This document shows positions 17,059 to 26,283 of a stretch of 64,000 nt of DNA, piece by piece. The number at the start of each line of letters is the position of its first letter. Position 1 is the first letter of the stretch. The notes below the pieces were generated by a model, which saw nothing but the letters and a program-made list of their open reading frames with translations, ran no database searches and was not told the DNA's origin. This DNA comes from Simplicispira sp. 125 (GTDB lineage: Bacteria; Pseudomonadota; Gammaproteobacteria; Burkholderiales; Burkholderiaceae_C): positions 372,001 to 436,000 of the forward strand of contig NZ_QEKM01000001.1 of NCBI RefSeq assembly GCF_003096555.1, given 5' to 3'. The position numbers and the translations under genes were made by a program.

Positions 17059-18006
17059 ATGATTGAACCTAGGCTGAACTACGTATCCTGCCCCGGGTCT
17101 GCCGTTCACCCGCCGGAGGGCGCTGCCGCGCAGCAGCACCGTATGGCCTGGTGGGAGTGGAATGCCACCGGCAACCCGCAACATCCCCATGTGGTGGTGT
17201 GCGTGCACGGCCTCTCGCGCCAGGGGCGCGATTTCGATGCGTTGGCCCGGGCGATATGCCACAAGGTGCGCGTGGTGTGCCCGGACGTGGTGGGCCGTGG
17301 CCAGAGCGACTGGCTGGCCGACCCCATGGGTTACCAGCTGGGCCAGTACGCGGGCGACATGCTGGCGCTGCTGGGCCACCTGCACCAGCAGTCGCCCCTG
17401 CAGACGCTGGACTGGGTGGGTACCAGCATGGGCGGGCTGATTGGCATGGCCGTGTGTGGCCAGCCCGGCCTGCCGCTGCCCGTGCCCGTGCGCCGCCTGG
17501 TGCTCAACGATGTGGGGCCGGTGATCGAGTGGCAGGCGCTGCAGCGCATTGGTCAATACCTGGGCCAGCCCGTGCGTTTTGAGTCGGTGCAGCAGGCGGC
17601 CGACATGCTCTGGAGCCTGTCCACCACCTTTGGGCCGCACACGCCCGAGCAGTGGCTGGAACTCTCGCGTCCTATGCTGCGCACCCTGCCCGAAGGCGGA
17701 CTGGGCCTGCATTATGATCCGGCCATTGCCGTGCCTTTCCGCGCTATTGATGCGCAGGCTGCGGCGGCAGGTGGGGCCGCCTTGTGGCAACTGTATGACC
17801 AGATCACGGCGCGGACCTTGCTGCTGCGCGGCGCGCAGTCTGATCTGCTGTCGCCCGAGACAGCGCAGGCCATGGGCCAGCGTGGGCCCCAGGCCCGGCT
17901 GGTGGAATTTGCGGGCGTGGGCCATGCCCCTACGCTGGTAGCGTCGGATCAGATCGACGCTGTGGCGTCGTTTCTTTTAGATCCCTGCGACAAGAGCCCT
18001 GCATGA
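17059..18006 (+). CDS. Alpha/beta hydrolase
   Basis: This is a 315-residue alpha/beta-hydrolase-fold enzyme. The oxyanion region is VHGLSRQGRDFD, the nucleophile elbow is GTSMGG, and the C-terminal catalytic His is in GVGHAP. No signal peptide is seen, so it is cytosolic. Its divergence from bdhA suggests a role with hydroxyalkanoate oligomers or esters, but that is inference from position only. Its stop overlaps the relA start region by four bases, so it may be co-transcribed with relA. Confidence 0.82.
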   Translation: MIEPRLNYVSCPGSAVHPPEGAAAQQHRMAWWEWNATGNPQHPHVVVCVHGLSRQGRDFDALARAICHKVRVVCPDVVGRGQSDWLADPMGYQLGQYAGDMLALLGHLHQQSPLQTLDWVGTSMGGLIGMAVCGQPGLPLPVPVRRLVLNDVGPVIEWQALQRIGQYLGQPVRFESVQQAADMLWSLSTTFGPHTPEQWLELSRPMLRTLPEGGLGLHYDPAIAVPFRAIDAQAAAAGGAALWQLYDQITARTLLLRGAQSDLLSPETAQAMGQRGPQARLVEFAGVGHAPTLVASDQIDAVASFLLDPCDKSPA

Positions 18007-20237
18007 AAAACCATTCCGCGCGGCCGGTGGCTGAAGGCGCAGGCGTGCAAGGCGCGGCAGCGGTACCCGAACTCATTGCGGCCACGGCCCACACCTTGCC
18101 CGAACAGGTGGATGCCTTGGCGCGTGCGCGCAATTTTGCCGAACCCCTGATTGCCGGTGAATCGCTGGATACGGGCGAGAACGCCCTGGAGCACGCCGAT
18201 GCGGTCGCCGCGATCCTCAAGACCATTGGCGGCTCCGAGGCCATGCAGGCGTCCAGCTACCTGGTGCACGCCTGCACGCACCTGAGCAAGCCGCGCGAGG
18301 TGATCGCCAAGGCCTTTGGTGAAAACTTTGCCACCTTGGCCGTGGAGACCACGCAGTTGATGCGCGTGCAGCAGCAGGCCCGCGTGGCGCAGGCCTCGGG
18401 GCAACTGGTGGACGATTCCGTGGTCCAGACGGAAAACGTGCGCAAGATGCTGCTGGCCTTCTCACGCGACCTGCGCGTGGTCATGCTGCGGCTGGCGTCT
18501 CGCCTGCAAACACTGCGCTACTACGCCGCAAGCAAGCAGCCGGTATCGCCCGGCATCGCCCGCGAGGCATTGCATGTATTCGCTCCACTGGCCAACCGCC
18601 TGGGTATCTGGCAGATCAAATGGGAAATGGAGGACTTGGCCTTTCGCTTCCTGGAGCCCGAGACCTACCGCGAGATCGCGGGGTTGCTCGATGAAAAGCG
18701 CGGCGAGCGCGAGCTGAACATGGCGCAACTGCGCGAGCGCGTCGAATCGCAGCTGCGTGCCCAAAGCATCAGCGCCACGGTGACCGGGCGGCCCAAGCAT
18801 ATCTACAGCATCGTCAAAAAGATGCGCGGCAAGTCGCTCAACTTCGATCAGGTGCTGGACATCCGTGCGCTGCGTGTCATCGTTCCCAACGTCAAGGACT
18901 GCTATGCCGCATTGAGCTGGGTGCACTCCGAGTTCACGCCCGTGGTGGAAGAATTTGACGACTACATCGCCAAGCCCAAGCCCAATGGCTACCAGTCGCT
19001 GCACACCATCGTGCGCGACGACAGCGGCAAGGCGACCGAGATACAGATCCGTACCCAGGCCATGCACGATCATGCCGAGCATGGCGTGGCCGCGCATTGG
19101 GCCTATAAGGAAGCGGGCAACAAGGGTTATGCAGGGGTGTCGGCCAGCGGGGATTACGACTCCAAGATCGCCGTGCTGCGCCAGTTGCTGGCCTGGGAGC
19201 GCGACCTGGCCGGAGCGCCCCAACATGCCAACCTGTTTGACGACCGCATCTATGTGCTGACCCCCAACGCCGCCATCGTAGAACTGCCGCAGGGCGCTAC
19301 GCCTGTGGACTTTGCCTATGCGGTGCACACCAACGTCGGCCACCGCTGCCGGGGTGCGCGGGTGGATGGTGCGATGGTGCCGCTCAATACGCCTTTGCAG
19401 AACGGCCAGACCGTGGAGGTCACGATCGCCAAGGAGGGTGGGCCATCGCGCGACTGGCTCAACACCGATCTGGGGTATCTGACCAGCCACCGGGCGCGGG
19501 CCAAGGCGCGTGCCTGGTTCAACGCGCTGGCGCAGCACGAAACAATTGCGCGCGGACGTGAAGCCGTCGAAAAGTTGCTGCAGCGAGAAGGCAAGACCGC
19601 CATGCGGCTGGAAGACCTTGCCAGCCAGCTGGGTTTCAAGTCGGCCGACGCGCTGTTTGAAGTGGTGGGCAAGGACGAGTTCTCGCTGCGCAACATCGAA
19701 ACCCTGCTGCGCCCCCCCGAGCCCGTTTTGCAGCCCGACGACTATCTGCTGCTGAAAAAACCGCGCAGCAATGACAAAACGGCCAAGGGTGGTGTGCTGG
19801 TGGTGGGGGTCGAATCGCTGATGACGCAGCTGGCCAAGTGCTGCAAGCCGGCGCCACCCGACGACATCCGGGGCTTCGTCACGCGTGGCAAGGGCGTCAG
19901 CATTCACCGCGCCGATTGCAGCAATTTCCGCGAATTGGAGGTGCGCAATGGCGAGCGCGTGATCGAGGTCGAATGGGGTACGCCCAAGGCTACGGCCGCG
20001 GCATCGGTGTACCCGGTGGATGTCGCCATTGAGGCCGCCGACCGCCAGGGCCTGCTGCGGGACATCTCGGAAGTCTTCGCCAAGGAGAAGATGAACGTGA
20101 TCGGTGTGCAGACCCAATCGGTCAAGGGAACGGCTTGGATGACGTTTACCGTCGAAGTGGTTGACTCGGGACGCCTGAACAAAGTGTTGGGCATCGTGGC
20201 CTCGGTCTCGGGCGTGCGCTCTGCGCGCAGGCGTTGA
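18003..20237 (+). CDS. relA: (p)ppGpp synthetase RelA
   Basis: This is a 744-residue stringent-response enzyme of the RelA/SpoT family. The N-terminal HD region lacks the HDxxED hydrolase residues, and the synthetase signature reads EFDDYIAKPKPNGYQSLHT. The acidic EFDD form marks monofunctional RelA, against RFKD in bifunctional SpoT. It continues with a TGS domain (YVLTPNAAIVELPQGATPVD), a cysteine-containing region (AKCCKPAPPDDIRGFV) and a C-terminal ACT domain. I therefore call a ribosome-linked ppGpp synthetase without hydrolase activity. The gene starts 4 bp inside the hydrolase gene and is followed by tRNA-Val. Confidence 0.92.
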   Translation: MKNHSARPVAEGAGVQGAAAVPELIAATAHTLPEQVDALARARNFAEPLIAGESLDTGENALEHADAVAAILKTIGGSEAMQASSYLVHACTHLSKPREVIAKAFGENFATLAVETTQLMRVQQQARVAQASGQLVDDSVVQTENVRKMLLAFSRDLRVVMLRLASRLQTLRYYAASKQPVSPGIAREALHVFAPLANRLGIWQIKWEMEDLAFRFLEPETYREIAGLLDEKRGERELNMAQLRERVESQLRAQSISATVTGRPKHIYSIVKKMRGKSLNFDQVLDIRALRVIVPNVKDCYAALSWVHSEFTPVVEEFDDYIAKPKPNGYQSLHTIVRDDSGKATEIQIRTQAMHDHAEHGVAAHWAYKEAGNKGYAGVSASGDYDSKIAVLRQLLAWERDLAGAPQHANLFDDRIYVLTPNAAIVELPQGATPVDFAYAVHTNVGHRCRGARVDGAMVPLNTPLQNGQTVEVTIAKEGGPSRDWLNTDLGYLTSHRARAKARAWFNALAQHETIARGREAVEKLLQREGKTAMRLEDLASQLGFKSADALFEVVGKDEFSLRNIETLLRPPEPVLQPDDYLLLKKPRSNDKTAKGGVLVVGVESLMTQLAKCCKPAPPDDIRGFVTRGKGVSIHRADCSNFRELEVRNGERVIEVEWGTPKATAAASVYPVDVAIEAADRQGLLRDISEVFAKEKMNVIGVQTQSVKGTAWMTFTVEVVDSGRLNKVLGIVASVSGVRSARRR

Positions 20238-20316
20238 AGAGAGTGCTGGCGGTTTTTCAGCGTTTGAGCCAAAAGAGCCATTTTTTTGCTGCTACAATCT
20301 CATCTCTCGAATACAC

Positions 20317-20393
20317 AGGCGCGTAGCTCAGCTGGTTAGAGCACCACCTTGACATGGTGGGGGTCGTTGGTTCGAGTCCAATCGCGCCTACCA
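20317..20393 (+). tRNA. tRNA-Val (anticodon GAC)
   Basis: A 77-nt cloverleaf: acceptor AGGCGCG pairs with CGCGCCT, D-arm GCTC/GAGC, anticodon stem CCACC/GGTGG around TTGACAT (GAC, valine), and a T-arm with TTCGAGT. CCA is genomically encoded. A TACAAT -10 element lies at 20293-20298. Confidence 0.97.
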
Positions 20394-20422
20394 AATTTCT
20401 GTTGACCAGACAGATCGCACTA

Positions 20423-20454
20423 AGCCTTGCATCATCACGATGCAGGGCTTTTTT
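20423..20454 (+). terminator. Rho-independent terminator after tRNA-Val
   Basis: AGCCTTGCATC pairs with GATGCAGGGCT (one G-T pair) around ATCAC and is followed by six T residues. It separates tRNA-Val from the convergent acetate kinase gene. Confidence 0.85.
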
Positions 20455-20485
20455 GCTTGTGGGCCTCCGCTTTACGCTTCCTTTT

Positions 20486-21673
20486 TCAATCTGGCAAGAC
20501 CAGTGCTGCTGCTTCCGATGCGGCTACGTGGCCTTCGTCGGTCGGTACCACCCAGATTTCCACCGCGCTGTCTTTGGTGTGGATGGGCCGGGCACTCTGG
20601 CGGCCCGCTTGCTGATTGCTTGCCTCGTCCATGCGCACGCCCAGATAGGCCAGTTTGTGGCAAACCTGCGCGCGCAGAACCGCATCGTTTTCTCCGATTC
20701 CACCGCTAAAGGCCAGTACGTCCATGCCCGACATACTGGCGGTGAGTTCGCCGGCGCCGCGCACGATGCGGTGCGTGAACAGGTCAATGGCAAACTGGGC
20801 CGATGGGCTGTTGTCGGCGCGCAGTGCGCGCATATCGGCGGCGATGCCGGAGACACCCAGCAGGCCGCTTTGCTTGTACAGCAAACCTTGGATACGGTCG
20901 TGGCTCCAGCCTTGTTCCAGCAAATACAAGAGTACGCCTGGGTCGATGGAGCCGCAGCGCGTGCCCATCATCAAACCATCGAGTGCCGAAAAACCCATGG
21001 TGGTCGATAGGCTGTGCCCTTCCAGGGCAGCGCACAGGCTGGCACCATTGCCCAGGTGGGCCATCAGCGTGCGCCCGTAGGCACGCGGGCTGCGCTGTTG
21101 CAGCGTGCCCATGATGAACTGGTAGGACAGACCATGGAAACCATAGCGCCGAACGCCTTGTGCGCTCAGGGCTTGCGGCAGGGCATAGCAATACTCCAGC
21201 GCAGGCAAGGTGGCGTGGTAGGCGGTGTCGAAGCAGGCCACCTGGGGCAGATGGGCAAATGTCTGGCTGAAGGAGCGGATGCCTGCCAGGTTGTGCGGCT
21301 GGTGCAGCGGCGCCAGTGAATTGAGGCGCTCCAGCGCGGCCAGGGTGGCGGGCGTAACGATGATGCTGGAGCGGAAATCCTGGCCGCCATGCACCACCCG
21401 GTGCGCCACGGCCTGAAGCACCGGCAACGACAACTCGCGCGTGAGCAGCTCGCGCAACGCTTCAAGGGCCTGGCCAAAGGGGTTGTGTTGGGAGGGGGGC
21501 AGAGCGCGGTGCGCGCGCTCGCCGTTCAACGTCCAGCGCATTTCAGGGGTGCCGCCCGGCTCCAGCCCCTGGATGCTGCCTGTCAGGACAGCGGGCTGAA
21601 CCTGCTTTCCCTGCAGGGGGTGGACCGAAAACTTGAGCGTGGACGAGCCCGCATTGATCGCAAGAATAGCCAT
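20486..21673 (-). CDS. ackA: Acetate kinase
   Basis: This is a 395-residue enzyme that interconverts acetyl phosphate plus ADP and acetate plus ATP. The ASKHA-fold motifs are present: INAGSSTLKF at the N-terminus, RRYGFHGLSY, AHLGNGAS, DGLMMGTRCGSIDP, and FSGGIGEND near the C-terminus. Chosen start is the ATG at 21673. It lies 16 bp after the MaoC-phosphotransacetylase gene on the same strand, so the two enzymes of acetyl-CoA to acetate conversion form an operon. Confidence 0.94.
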   Translation of the reverse strand: MAILAINAGSSTLKFSVHPLQGKQVQPAVLTGSIQGLEPGGTPEMRWTLNGERAHRALPPSQHNPFGQALEALRELLTRELSLPVLQAVAHRVVHGGQDFRSSIIVTPATLAALERLNSLAPLHQPHNLAGIRSFSQTFAHLPQVACFDTAYHATLPALEYCYALPQALSAQGVRRYGFHGLSYQFIMGTLQQRSPRAYGRTLMAHLGNGASLCAALEGHSLSTTMGFSALDGLMMGTRCGSIDPGVLLYLLEQGWSHDRIQGLLYKQSGLLGVSGIAADMRALRADNSPSAQFAIDLFTHRIVRGAGELTASMSGMDVLAFSGGIGENDAVLRAQVCHKLAYLGVRMDEASNQQAGRQSARPIHTKDSAVEIWVVPTDEGHVAASEAAALVLPD

Positions 21674-21689
21674 GGTGCGCGAACCCCCT

Positions 21690-23120
21690 TCAGGCGGCGT
21701 TGCTTGGGTTGGCGCGCATGGCTTCGCGGCCATGGTGGGCGATGAGCTTGGCCAGCAAGGCTGAAGAGACGCGCGCCAGCGGGCCGTCGGCCCGGCTGGT
21801 CAGTGCAATGGGGACGCGCGCGCCCAGCACCACGCCCGAGCCTGTGGCGCCGGCCAGGTATTCCAGCTGTTTGGCCAGCATGTTGCCGCTTTCCAGGTCC
21901 GGCACGGCCAGAATGTCGGCCTGGCCTGCCACTGGAGATGTAATCTGCTTGATCAGCGCGGCCTGGGCCGAAATGGCGTTGTCGAAGGCCAGCGGGCCGT
22001 CCAGCAGGCCACCCGTGATCTGGTGGCGGTCTGCCATCTTGCACAGCGCCGCAGCATCCAGGGTGGAGGGAATATTGGGGCTGACCGTTTCCACCGCAGA
22101 GAGAATGGCCACCTTGGGTTGCTCCACCCCCAGAATGCGTGCGAAGTCGATCGCGTTCTGGATGATGTCCGCCTTTTCGGCCAGGCTGGGGCGGATGTTC
22201 AGGGCTGCGTCGGTGATGAGCAGCGGCTTGGGGTACAGCGGAATGTCAAACCGGAACACATGGGACATGCGCCGCCCGGTGCGCAACGCCGGGCTGGAGA
22301 GCACGGCATGCATCAGTTCGTCTGTGTGCAGGCTGCCCTTCATCAGCATGCCCACATCACCCAGCGCGGCCAGGTCCACCGCTTTTTGGGCAGCGGCGTG
22401 GCTGTGCGGGACATTGATGATTTCGATGCCGTTCAGGTCGATGTCCGCCGCTTCGGCCACGCTGCGCAGGCGCGCCTGCGGGCCGATGAGCACCGGGATG
22501 ATGAGGCCGTACTGCGCTGCGTCGATGGCGCCGCGCAGCGAATCGGTGTCGCAGGGGTGCACCACCGCGCAGCGCTCGGCCGACAAGCCCTGGCCCAGGG
22601 CCAGCAGGTCCTGAAAGCGCGCCTGGGGATCGAACAACTGGATCTGGGGGGCTTGGGGCTTGGGCAGGCGCACCTTTTGCGTGGGCGCAATCACCTGGGC
22701 CATGCCGTGCAGCACGCTTTCACCCTTCTGGTTGATGGCCTGGCAGGCCAGTTCCACCCGCTTGCGGCTGTCGTCCTTGCTGACCACGGTGGCGGTGACG
22801 GTCAGGGTGTCGCCGATGCGCACGGGCCGGGTGAAGTGCAGGTCTTGCGACACGTAGATGGTGCCAGGGCCGGGGAAGCTGGTGCCCAGCAAAGCCGAAA
22901 TCAGGGCGCCGCCCCACATGCCGTGGGCAATCACGCCGTGGAACAAGGTGTCGTTGGCGTAGTCCGAATCCAGGTGGGCCGGGTTGGTGTCGCCCGAGAC
23001 GGCGGCAAAGGCCTGGATGTCACTCGTGCTCAGGGTGCGCAGCAGGCGCGCGCTTTGGCCGACGACCATTTCGTCGTAGGTGACGTTTTCCAGCCATTCG
23101 CTGGGAGAGATCTGGTTCAT
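21690..23120 (-). CDS. MaoC-like hydratase / phosphate acyltransferase fusion
   Basis: This is a 476-residue two-domain protein. The N-terminal ~150 residues are a MaoC/hot-dog (R)-enoyl-CoA hydratase domain (AFAAVSGDTNPAHLD, then GVIAHGMWGGALIS). The C-terminal ~300 residues are a phosphate acetyl/butyryltransferase domain (IPVLIGPQARL, MLMKGSLHTDELMHA, ending near GARVPIALTSRAD). The fusion is known in beta-proteobacteria as a bifunctional enoyl-CoA hydratase/phosphate acetyltransferase. It could link acyl-CoA intermediates of PHA or fatty-acid metabolism to acyl phosphates, which AckA next door could use for ATP. Start ATG at 23120. Confidence 0.9.
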   Translation of the reverse strand: MNQISPSEWLENVTYDEMVVGQSARLLRTLSTSDIQAFAAVSGDTNPAHLDSDYANDTLFHGVIAHGMWGGALISALLGTSFPGPGTIYVSQDLHFTRPVRIGDTLTVTATVVSKDDSRKRVELACQAINQKGESVLHGMAQVIAPTQKVRLPKPQAPQIQLFDPQARFQDLLALGQGLSAERCAVVHPCDTDSLRGAIDAAQYGLIIPVLIGPQARLRSVAEAADIDLNGIEIINVPHSHAAAQKAVDLAALGDVGMLMKGSLHTDELMHAVLSSPALRTGRRMSHVFRFDIPLYPKPLLITDAALNIRPSLAEKADIIQNAIDFARILGVEQPKVAILSAVETVSPNIPSTLDAAALCKMADRHQITGGLLDGPLAFDNAISAQAALIKQITSPVAGQADILAVPDLESGNMLAKQLEYLAGATGSGVVLGARVPIALTSRADGPLARVSSALLAKLIAHHGREAMRANPSNAA

Positions 23121-23343
23121 TGCTATCGGGGCGAAATGGGAAGGTGGCGCCACGGTATCACGGACGCACGAAGGGCCCGGCGTTGTCGGGTAGAGCACAT
23201 GCCCTAACCGGGCGCACCTGTCGGGAGGCGCCGCACCGCAGTGCTGGGGCAGTCAGGGTATTCCTGCGCGGGGCGATAGAGTCACCCGCCTAAAATCTGC
23301 TGCAGTGCAATACATGGGCGCGATGGCCCGAGGAGACTCCACA

Positions 23344-23880
23344 GTGCAAGAACAAAATGCCGCGCCAGCCCCCAAGCAAGCCCAGCGGGTCATCAAAAAA
23401 TACCCCAATCGGCGCCTCTATGACACCACGACCTCTTCGTACATCACCCTGGCGGAAGTCAAAAATCTGGTGATGGCCAGCGAGCCCGTGGTGGTGCGCG
23501 ATGCCAAGACGGGCGAAGACATCACGCGCAGCATCCTGCTGCAGATCATTCTGGAAGAAGAGGCGGGCGGCGCGCCCATGTTCACCGAGGCCGTGCTGGC
23601 CAACATCATCCGCTTCTATGGCCATGCCATGCAGGGCTTCATGGGCAGCTATCTGGAAAAGAACGTGCAAATGTTCACCGACATGCAGACCCGCCTGAAG
23701 GAACAATCGCAAAGCGTGACCCCGGAGATGTGGTCCCAGTTCATGGGCGCGCAGTCGCCCATGGTGCAGGGGCTGATGGGCAGTTATGCCGATCAGTCGC
23801 GCAACATGTTCACGCAGATGCAGGAACAGATGCAGAAACAGACCGAGCAGATGATGGGCGTGCTGGGACTCAAGCGCTGA
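23344..23880 (+). CDS. phaR: PHA synthesis regulator PhaR
   Basis: This is a 178-residue PHB/PHA accumulation regulator. The N-terminal DNA-binding domain shows RVIKKYPNRRLYDTTTSSYITL followed by two PHB-accumulation repeats (MFTEAVLANIIRFYGH region). The C-terminus is Met/Gln-rich and probably binds PHA or phasin-like surfaces. I chose the GTG at 23344 because AGGAG lies 8 bp upstream. An ATG at 23323 and a GTG at 23305 are open in frame but lack a site. It is known to repress phasin genes and release on PHA binding. phaC is about 20 kb away here, not adjacent. Confidence 0.9.
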   Translation: MQEQNAAPAPKQAQRVIKKYPNRRLYDTTTSSYITLAEVKNLVMASEPVVVRDAKTGEDITRSILLQIILEEEAGGAPMFTEAVLANIIRFYGHAMQGFMGSYLEKNVQMFTDMQTRLKEQSQSVTPEMWSQFMGAQSPMVQGLMGSYADQSRNMFTQMQEQMQKQTEQMMGVLGLKR

Positions 23881-23913
23881 TCACTGGTTTCGCAATACTG
23901 GGACAATACGGGG

Positions 23914-25305
23914 ATGACTGAAGTCTCCTCCCCCACGAAAATTCCCAAGGTCGGTTTTGTCAGCCTGGGCTGCCCCAAGAACCTGACCGACTCCGAACTC
24001 ATCCTCACCCAGCTCAGCGCAGAGGGCTACGAGACCGCCAAGACGTTTGAAGGCGCGGATCTGGTTATCGTCAATACCTGCGGTTTCATCGACGACGCCG
24101 TCAAGGAAAGCCTGGACACCATTGGCGAGGCCCTGGCCGAGAATGGCAAGGTCATCGTCACCGGCTGCCTGGGGGCGCGTGCGGGCAAGGACGGCGGCAA
24201 TATGGTGCAGCAAATGCACCCGAGCGTGCTGGCCGTGACCGGCCCGCAGGCCACGCAGGAGGTGATGGATGCCGTGCACCACAACCTGCCCAAGCCGCAC
24301 GATCCCTTTATTGACCTGGTACCCGGTGCCATGGGCGTGGCCGGTATCAAGCTCACGCCGCGCCACTACGCCTACCTCAAGATCAGCGAAGGCTGCAACC
24401 ACCGCTGCACCTTCTGCATCATCCCCTCGATGCGCGGCGACCTCGTCTCGCGCCCCATTGGCGACGTGCTGAAGGAGGCCAAGGCGCTGTTCGAGGGCGG
24501 CGTGAAAGAGCTGCTGATCATCAGCCAGGACACCTCGGCCTATGGCGTGGACGTGAAGTACCGCACCGGCTTCTGGGACGGCAAGCCCGTCAAGACCCGT
24601 CTGCTGGAACTGGTGCAGTCGCTGGGCGAAATGGCAGAGCCTTATGGCGCCTGGGTGCGTTTGCATTACGTGTATCCCTACCCGAGCGTGGACGAGATCA
24701 TCCCGCTCATGGCGCAGGGCCGGGTGCTGCCGTACCTGGACGTACCTTTCCAGCACAGCCATCCCGATGTGCTGCGCCGCATGAAGCGTCCGGCCAGCGG
24801 CGAGAAGAACCTGGAGCGCATCCAGCGCTGGCGCGAAGCCTGTCCCGACATCGTGATCCGCAGCACCTTCATCGCCGGATTCCCCGGCGAGACCGAGGAA
24901 GAATTTCAGCACCTGCTGGACTTCATACGCGAGGCGCAAATTGACCGCGCCGGTTGCTTTGCCTACAGCGACGTCACGGGTGCCGAGGCCAACAAGCTGC
25001 CCGGCATGCTGCCACTGGAGGAGCGTGAGGCACGCCGGGCACGCTTCATGGCGGTGGCCGAGGAGGTCTCGATTGCCAAGCTGCAGCGCCGCGTGGGCGC
25101 GACCATGCAGGTGCTGGTGGATTCGGCTCCGGGCCTGGGGCGCAAGGGGGGCGTGGGCCGCAGCTACGCCGATGCGCCCGAGATCGACGGCACCGTGCGC
25201 CTGCTGCCGCCCGAGAAGATCAGCAAGACCATGAAAGTGGGCGAATTCACCAAGGCCCGCATCGTCGGCGTGCAAGGCCACGACTTGGTGGCGCAACCCA
25301 TCTAA
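23914..25305 (+). CDS. rimO: Ribosomal protein S12 methylthiotransferase RimO
   Basis: This is a 463-residue radical-SAM enzyme that adds a methylthio group to Asp of ribosomal protein S12. The N-terminal domain has the three auxiliary cluster cysteines ([19 protein letters not shown]). The radical-SAM motif is [19 protein letters not shown]-terminal TRAM domain ends the protein. [10 protein letters not shown] and [13 protein letters not shown] are family-typical. It follows phaR by 33 bp. A repeat, a strong terminator and the 101-bp element lie between it and the convergent efp gene. Confidence 0.96.
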   Translation: MTEVSSPTKIPKVGFVSLGCPKNLTDSELILTQLSAEGYETAKTFEGADLVIVNTCGFIDDAVKESLDTIGEALAENGKVIVTGCLGARAGKDGGNMVQQMHPSVLAVTGPQATQEVMDAVHHNLPKPHDPFIDLVPGAMGVAGIKLTPRHYAYLKISEGCNHRCTFCIIPSMRGDLVSRPIGDVLKEAKALFEGGVKELLIISQDTSAYGVDVKYRTGFWDGKPVKTRLLELVQSLGEMAEPYGAWVRLHYVYPYPSVDEIIPLMAQGRVLPYLDVPFQHSHPDVLRRMKRPASGEKNLERIQRWREACPDIVIRSTFIAGFPGETEEEFQHLLDFIREAQIDRAGCFAYSDVTGAEANKLPGMLPLEEREARRARFMAVAEEVSIAKLQRRVGATMQVLVDSAPGLGRKGGVGRSYADAPEIDGTVRLLPPEKISKTMKVGEFTKARIVGVQGHDLVAQPI

Positions 25306-25307
25306 AA

Positions 25308-25410
25308 AGTGAGCTAGTCGCGCTTGATGGCAGTGGATTTCGACCTGTTTTAACAGTGAATCCTTTGCATGAAAAGCGCTACTAGCTCATTTTTCCATAG
25401 CGCTTATCAG
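25308..25410. repeat. Expanded ~60-bp-family palindromic repeat
   Basis: GAGCTAGTCGCGCTTGATGG and, about 60 bp on, AAAAGCGCTACTAGCTCATT are inverted, with AGCTAGT-GCGCTT arms. The arm sequence resembles the other interspersed repeats, but the loop is longer. It lies just after the rimO stop. Confidence 0.55.
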
Positions 25411-25422
25411 CGCAGTGCCCAT

Positions 25423-25457
25423 AAAAAAGGCTTCCCTCGGGAAGCCTTTTTTGTTTT
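25423..25457. terminator. Bidirectional Rho-independent terminator after rimO
   Basis: AAAAAAGGCTTCCC and GGGAAGCCTTTTTT form a near-perfect hairpin with A and T runs on both sides, so it can stop transcription in both directions between the convergent rimO and efp genes. Confidence 0.93.
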
Positions 25458-25484
25458 TGCCGCCCGTGGCGGGCGCAGGGCGTA

Positions 25485-25586
25485 ATTCCATTTCTAAACC
25501 ATCCGTGTTGTTGTTGCTTCGCCTTGCCGTGCAATAGCACTGATCGTAGGCTTCGCGCCTAGGCACGAATGATTTGGAAACAGAAT
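25485..25586. repeat. 101-bp inverted-repeat element, copy 2 (inverted)
   Basis: This copy has the same ends as copy 1 in reverse orientation: ATTCCATTTCTAAACCATCC on the left and GATTTGGAAACAGAAT on the right. It lies between convergent rimO and efp, and its right end is 2 bp from the efp stop codon. The interior differs at several positions, so it is not a recent duplicate. Confidence 0.85.
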
Positions 25587-25588
25587 AA

Positions 25589-26143
25589 TTACACGCGCTT
25601 GCGGTATTCGCCCGTGCGGGTGTCGATTTCGATCTTGTCGCCTTGCGAGACAAACAGGGGCACGGGCACTTCAAAGCCGGTGGCGATCTTGGCGGGCTTG
25701 AGCACCTTGCCGGACGTGTCGCCCTTGACAGCGGGCTCGGTCCAGGTGATTTCGCGCTCGACGCTGGTGGGCAGTTCGACCGAGATGGCCTTGCCGTCAT
25801 AGAACACCACTTCCACGGCCATGCCGTCTTCGAGGTAATTGAGCGAGTCGCCCATGTTTTCGGCTTCCACTTCGTACTGGTTGAACTCTTCGTCCATGCA
25901 CACGTACATCGGGTCGGCGAAGTAGGAGTAGGTGCAGTCCTTCTTGTCCAGAATGACCTGGTCCATCTTGTCGTCGGCCTTGAACACGACTTCGGTGCCG
26001 AAGTTGGCGATCAGGCTCTTGAGCTTCATGCGCACGGTGGCTGAGTTGCGGCCGCCGCGCGAGTACTCTGTCTTGAGCACAACCATGGGGTCTTTGCCGT
26101 GCATGATGACGTTGCCGGCGCGGATTTCTTGAGCGATTTTCAT
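25589..26143 (-). CDS. efp: Elongation factor P, arginine-32 type
   Basis: This 184-residue factor binds between the P and E sites and relieves ribosome stalling at polyproline. The three-beta-barrel layout is normal. The tip of domain I reads [10 protein letters not shown] with Arg at position 32. Known EF-P proteins with Arg32 are rhamnosylated by EarP, while those with Lys34 use EpmA/B. The earP gene lies 140 bp upstream on the same strand, supporting rhamnosylation here. The stop codon lies beside the inverted-repeat element. Confidence 0.95.
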   Translation of the reverse strand: MKIAQEIRAGNVIMHGKDPMVVLKTEYSRGGRNSATVRMKLKSLIANFGTEVVFKADDKMDQVILDKKDCTYSYFADPMYVCMDEEFNQYEVEAENMGDSLNYLEDGMAVEVVFYDGKAISVELPTSVEREITWTEPAVKGDTSGKVLKPAKIATGFEVPVPLFVSQGDKIEIDTRTGEYRKRV

Positions 26144-26283
26144 AGCATATTGCCTGGGTTGGGGCCGCTCAATGCGCAGGCCTGCAGCCCGATGGACTGC
26201 TGTGCCGACGCATGTTCCGCGGCGGGAATGCGCGAGGGTCGCTGTGCCAGTGGATCACAGCATTTTGCGCAAAGCCTTGGATT

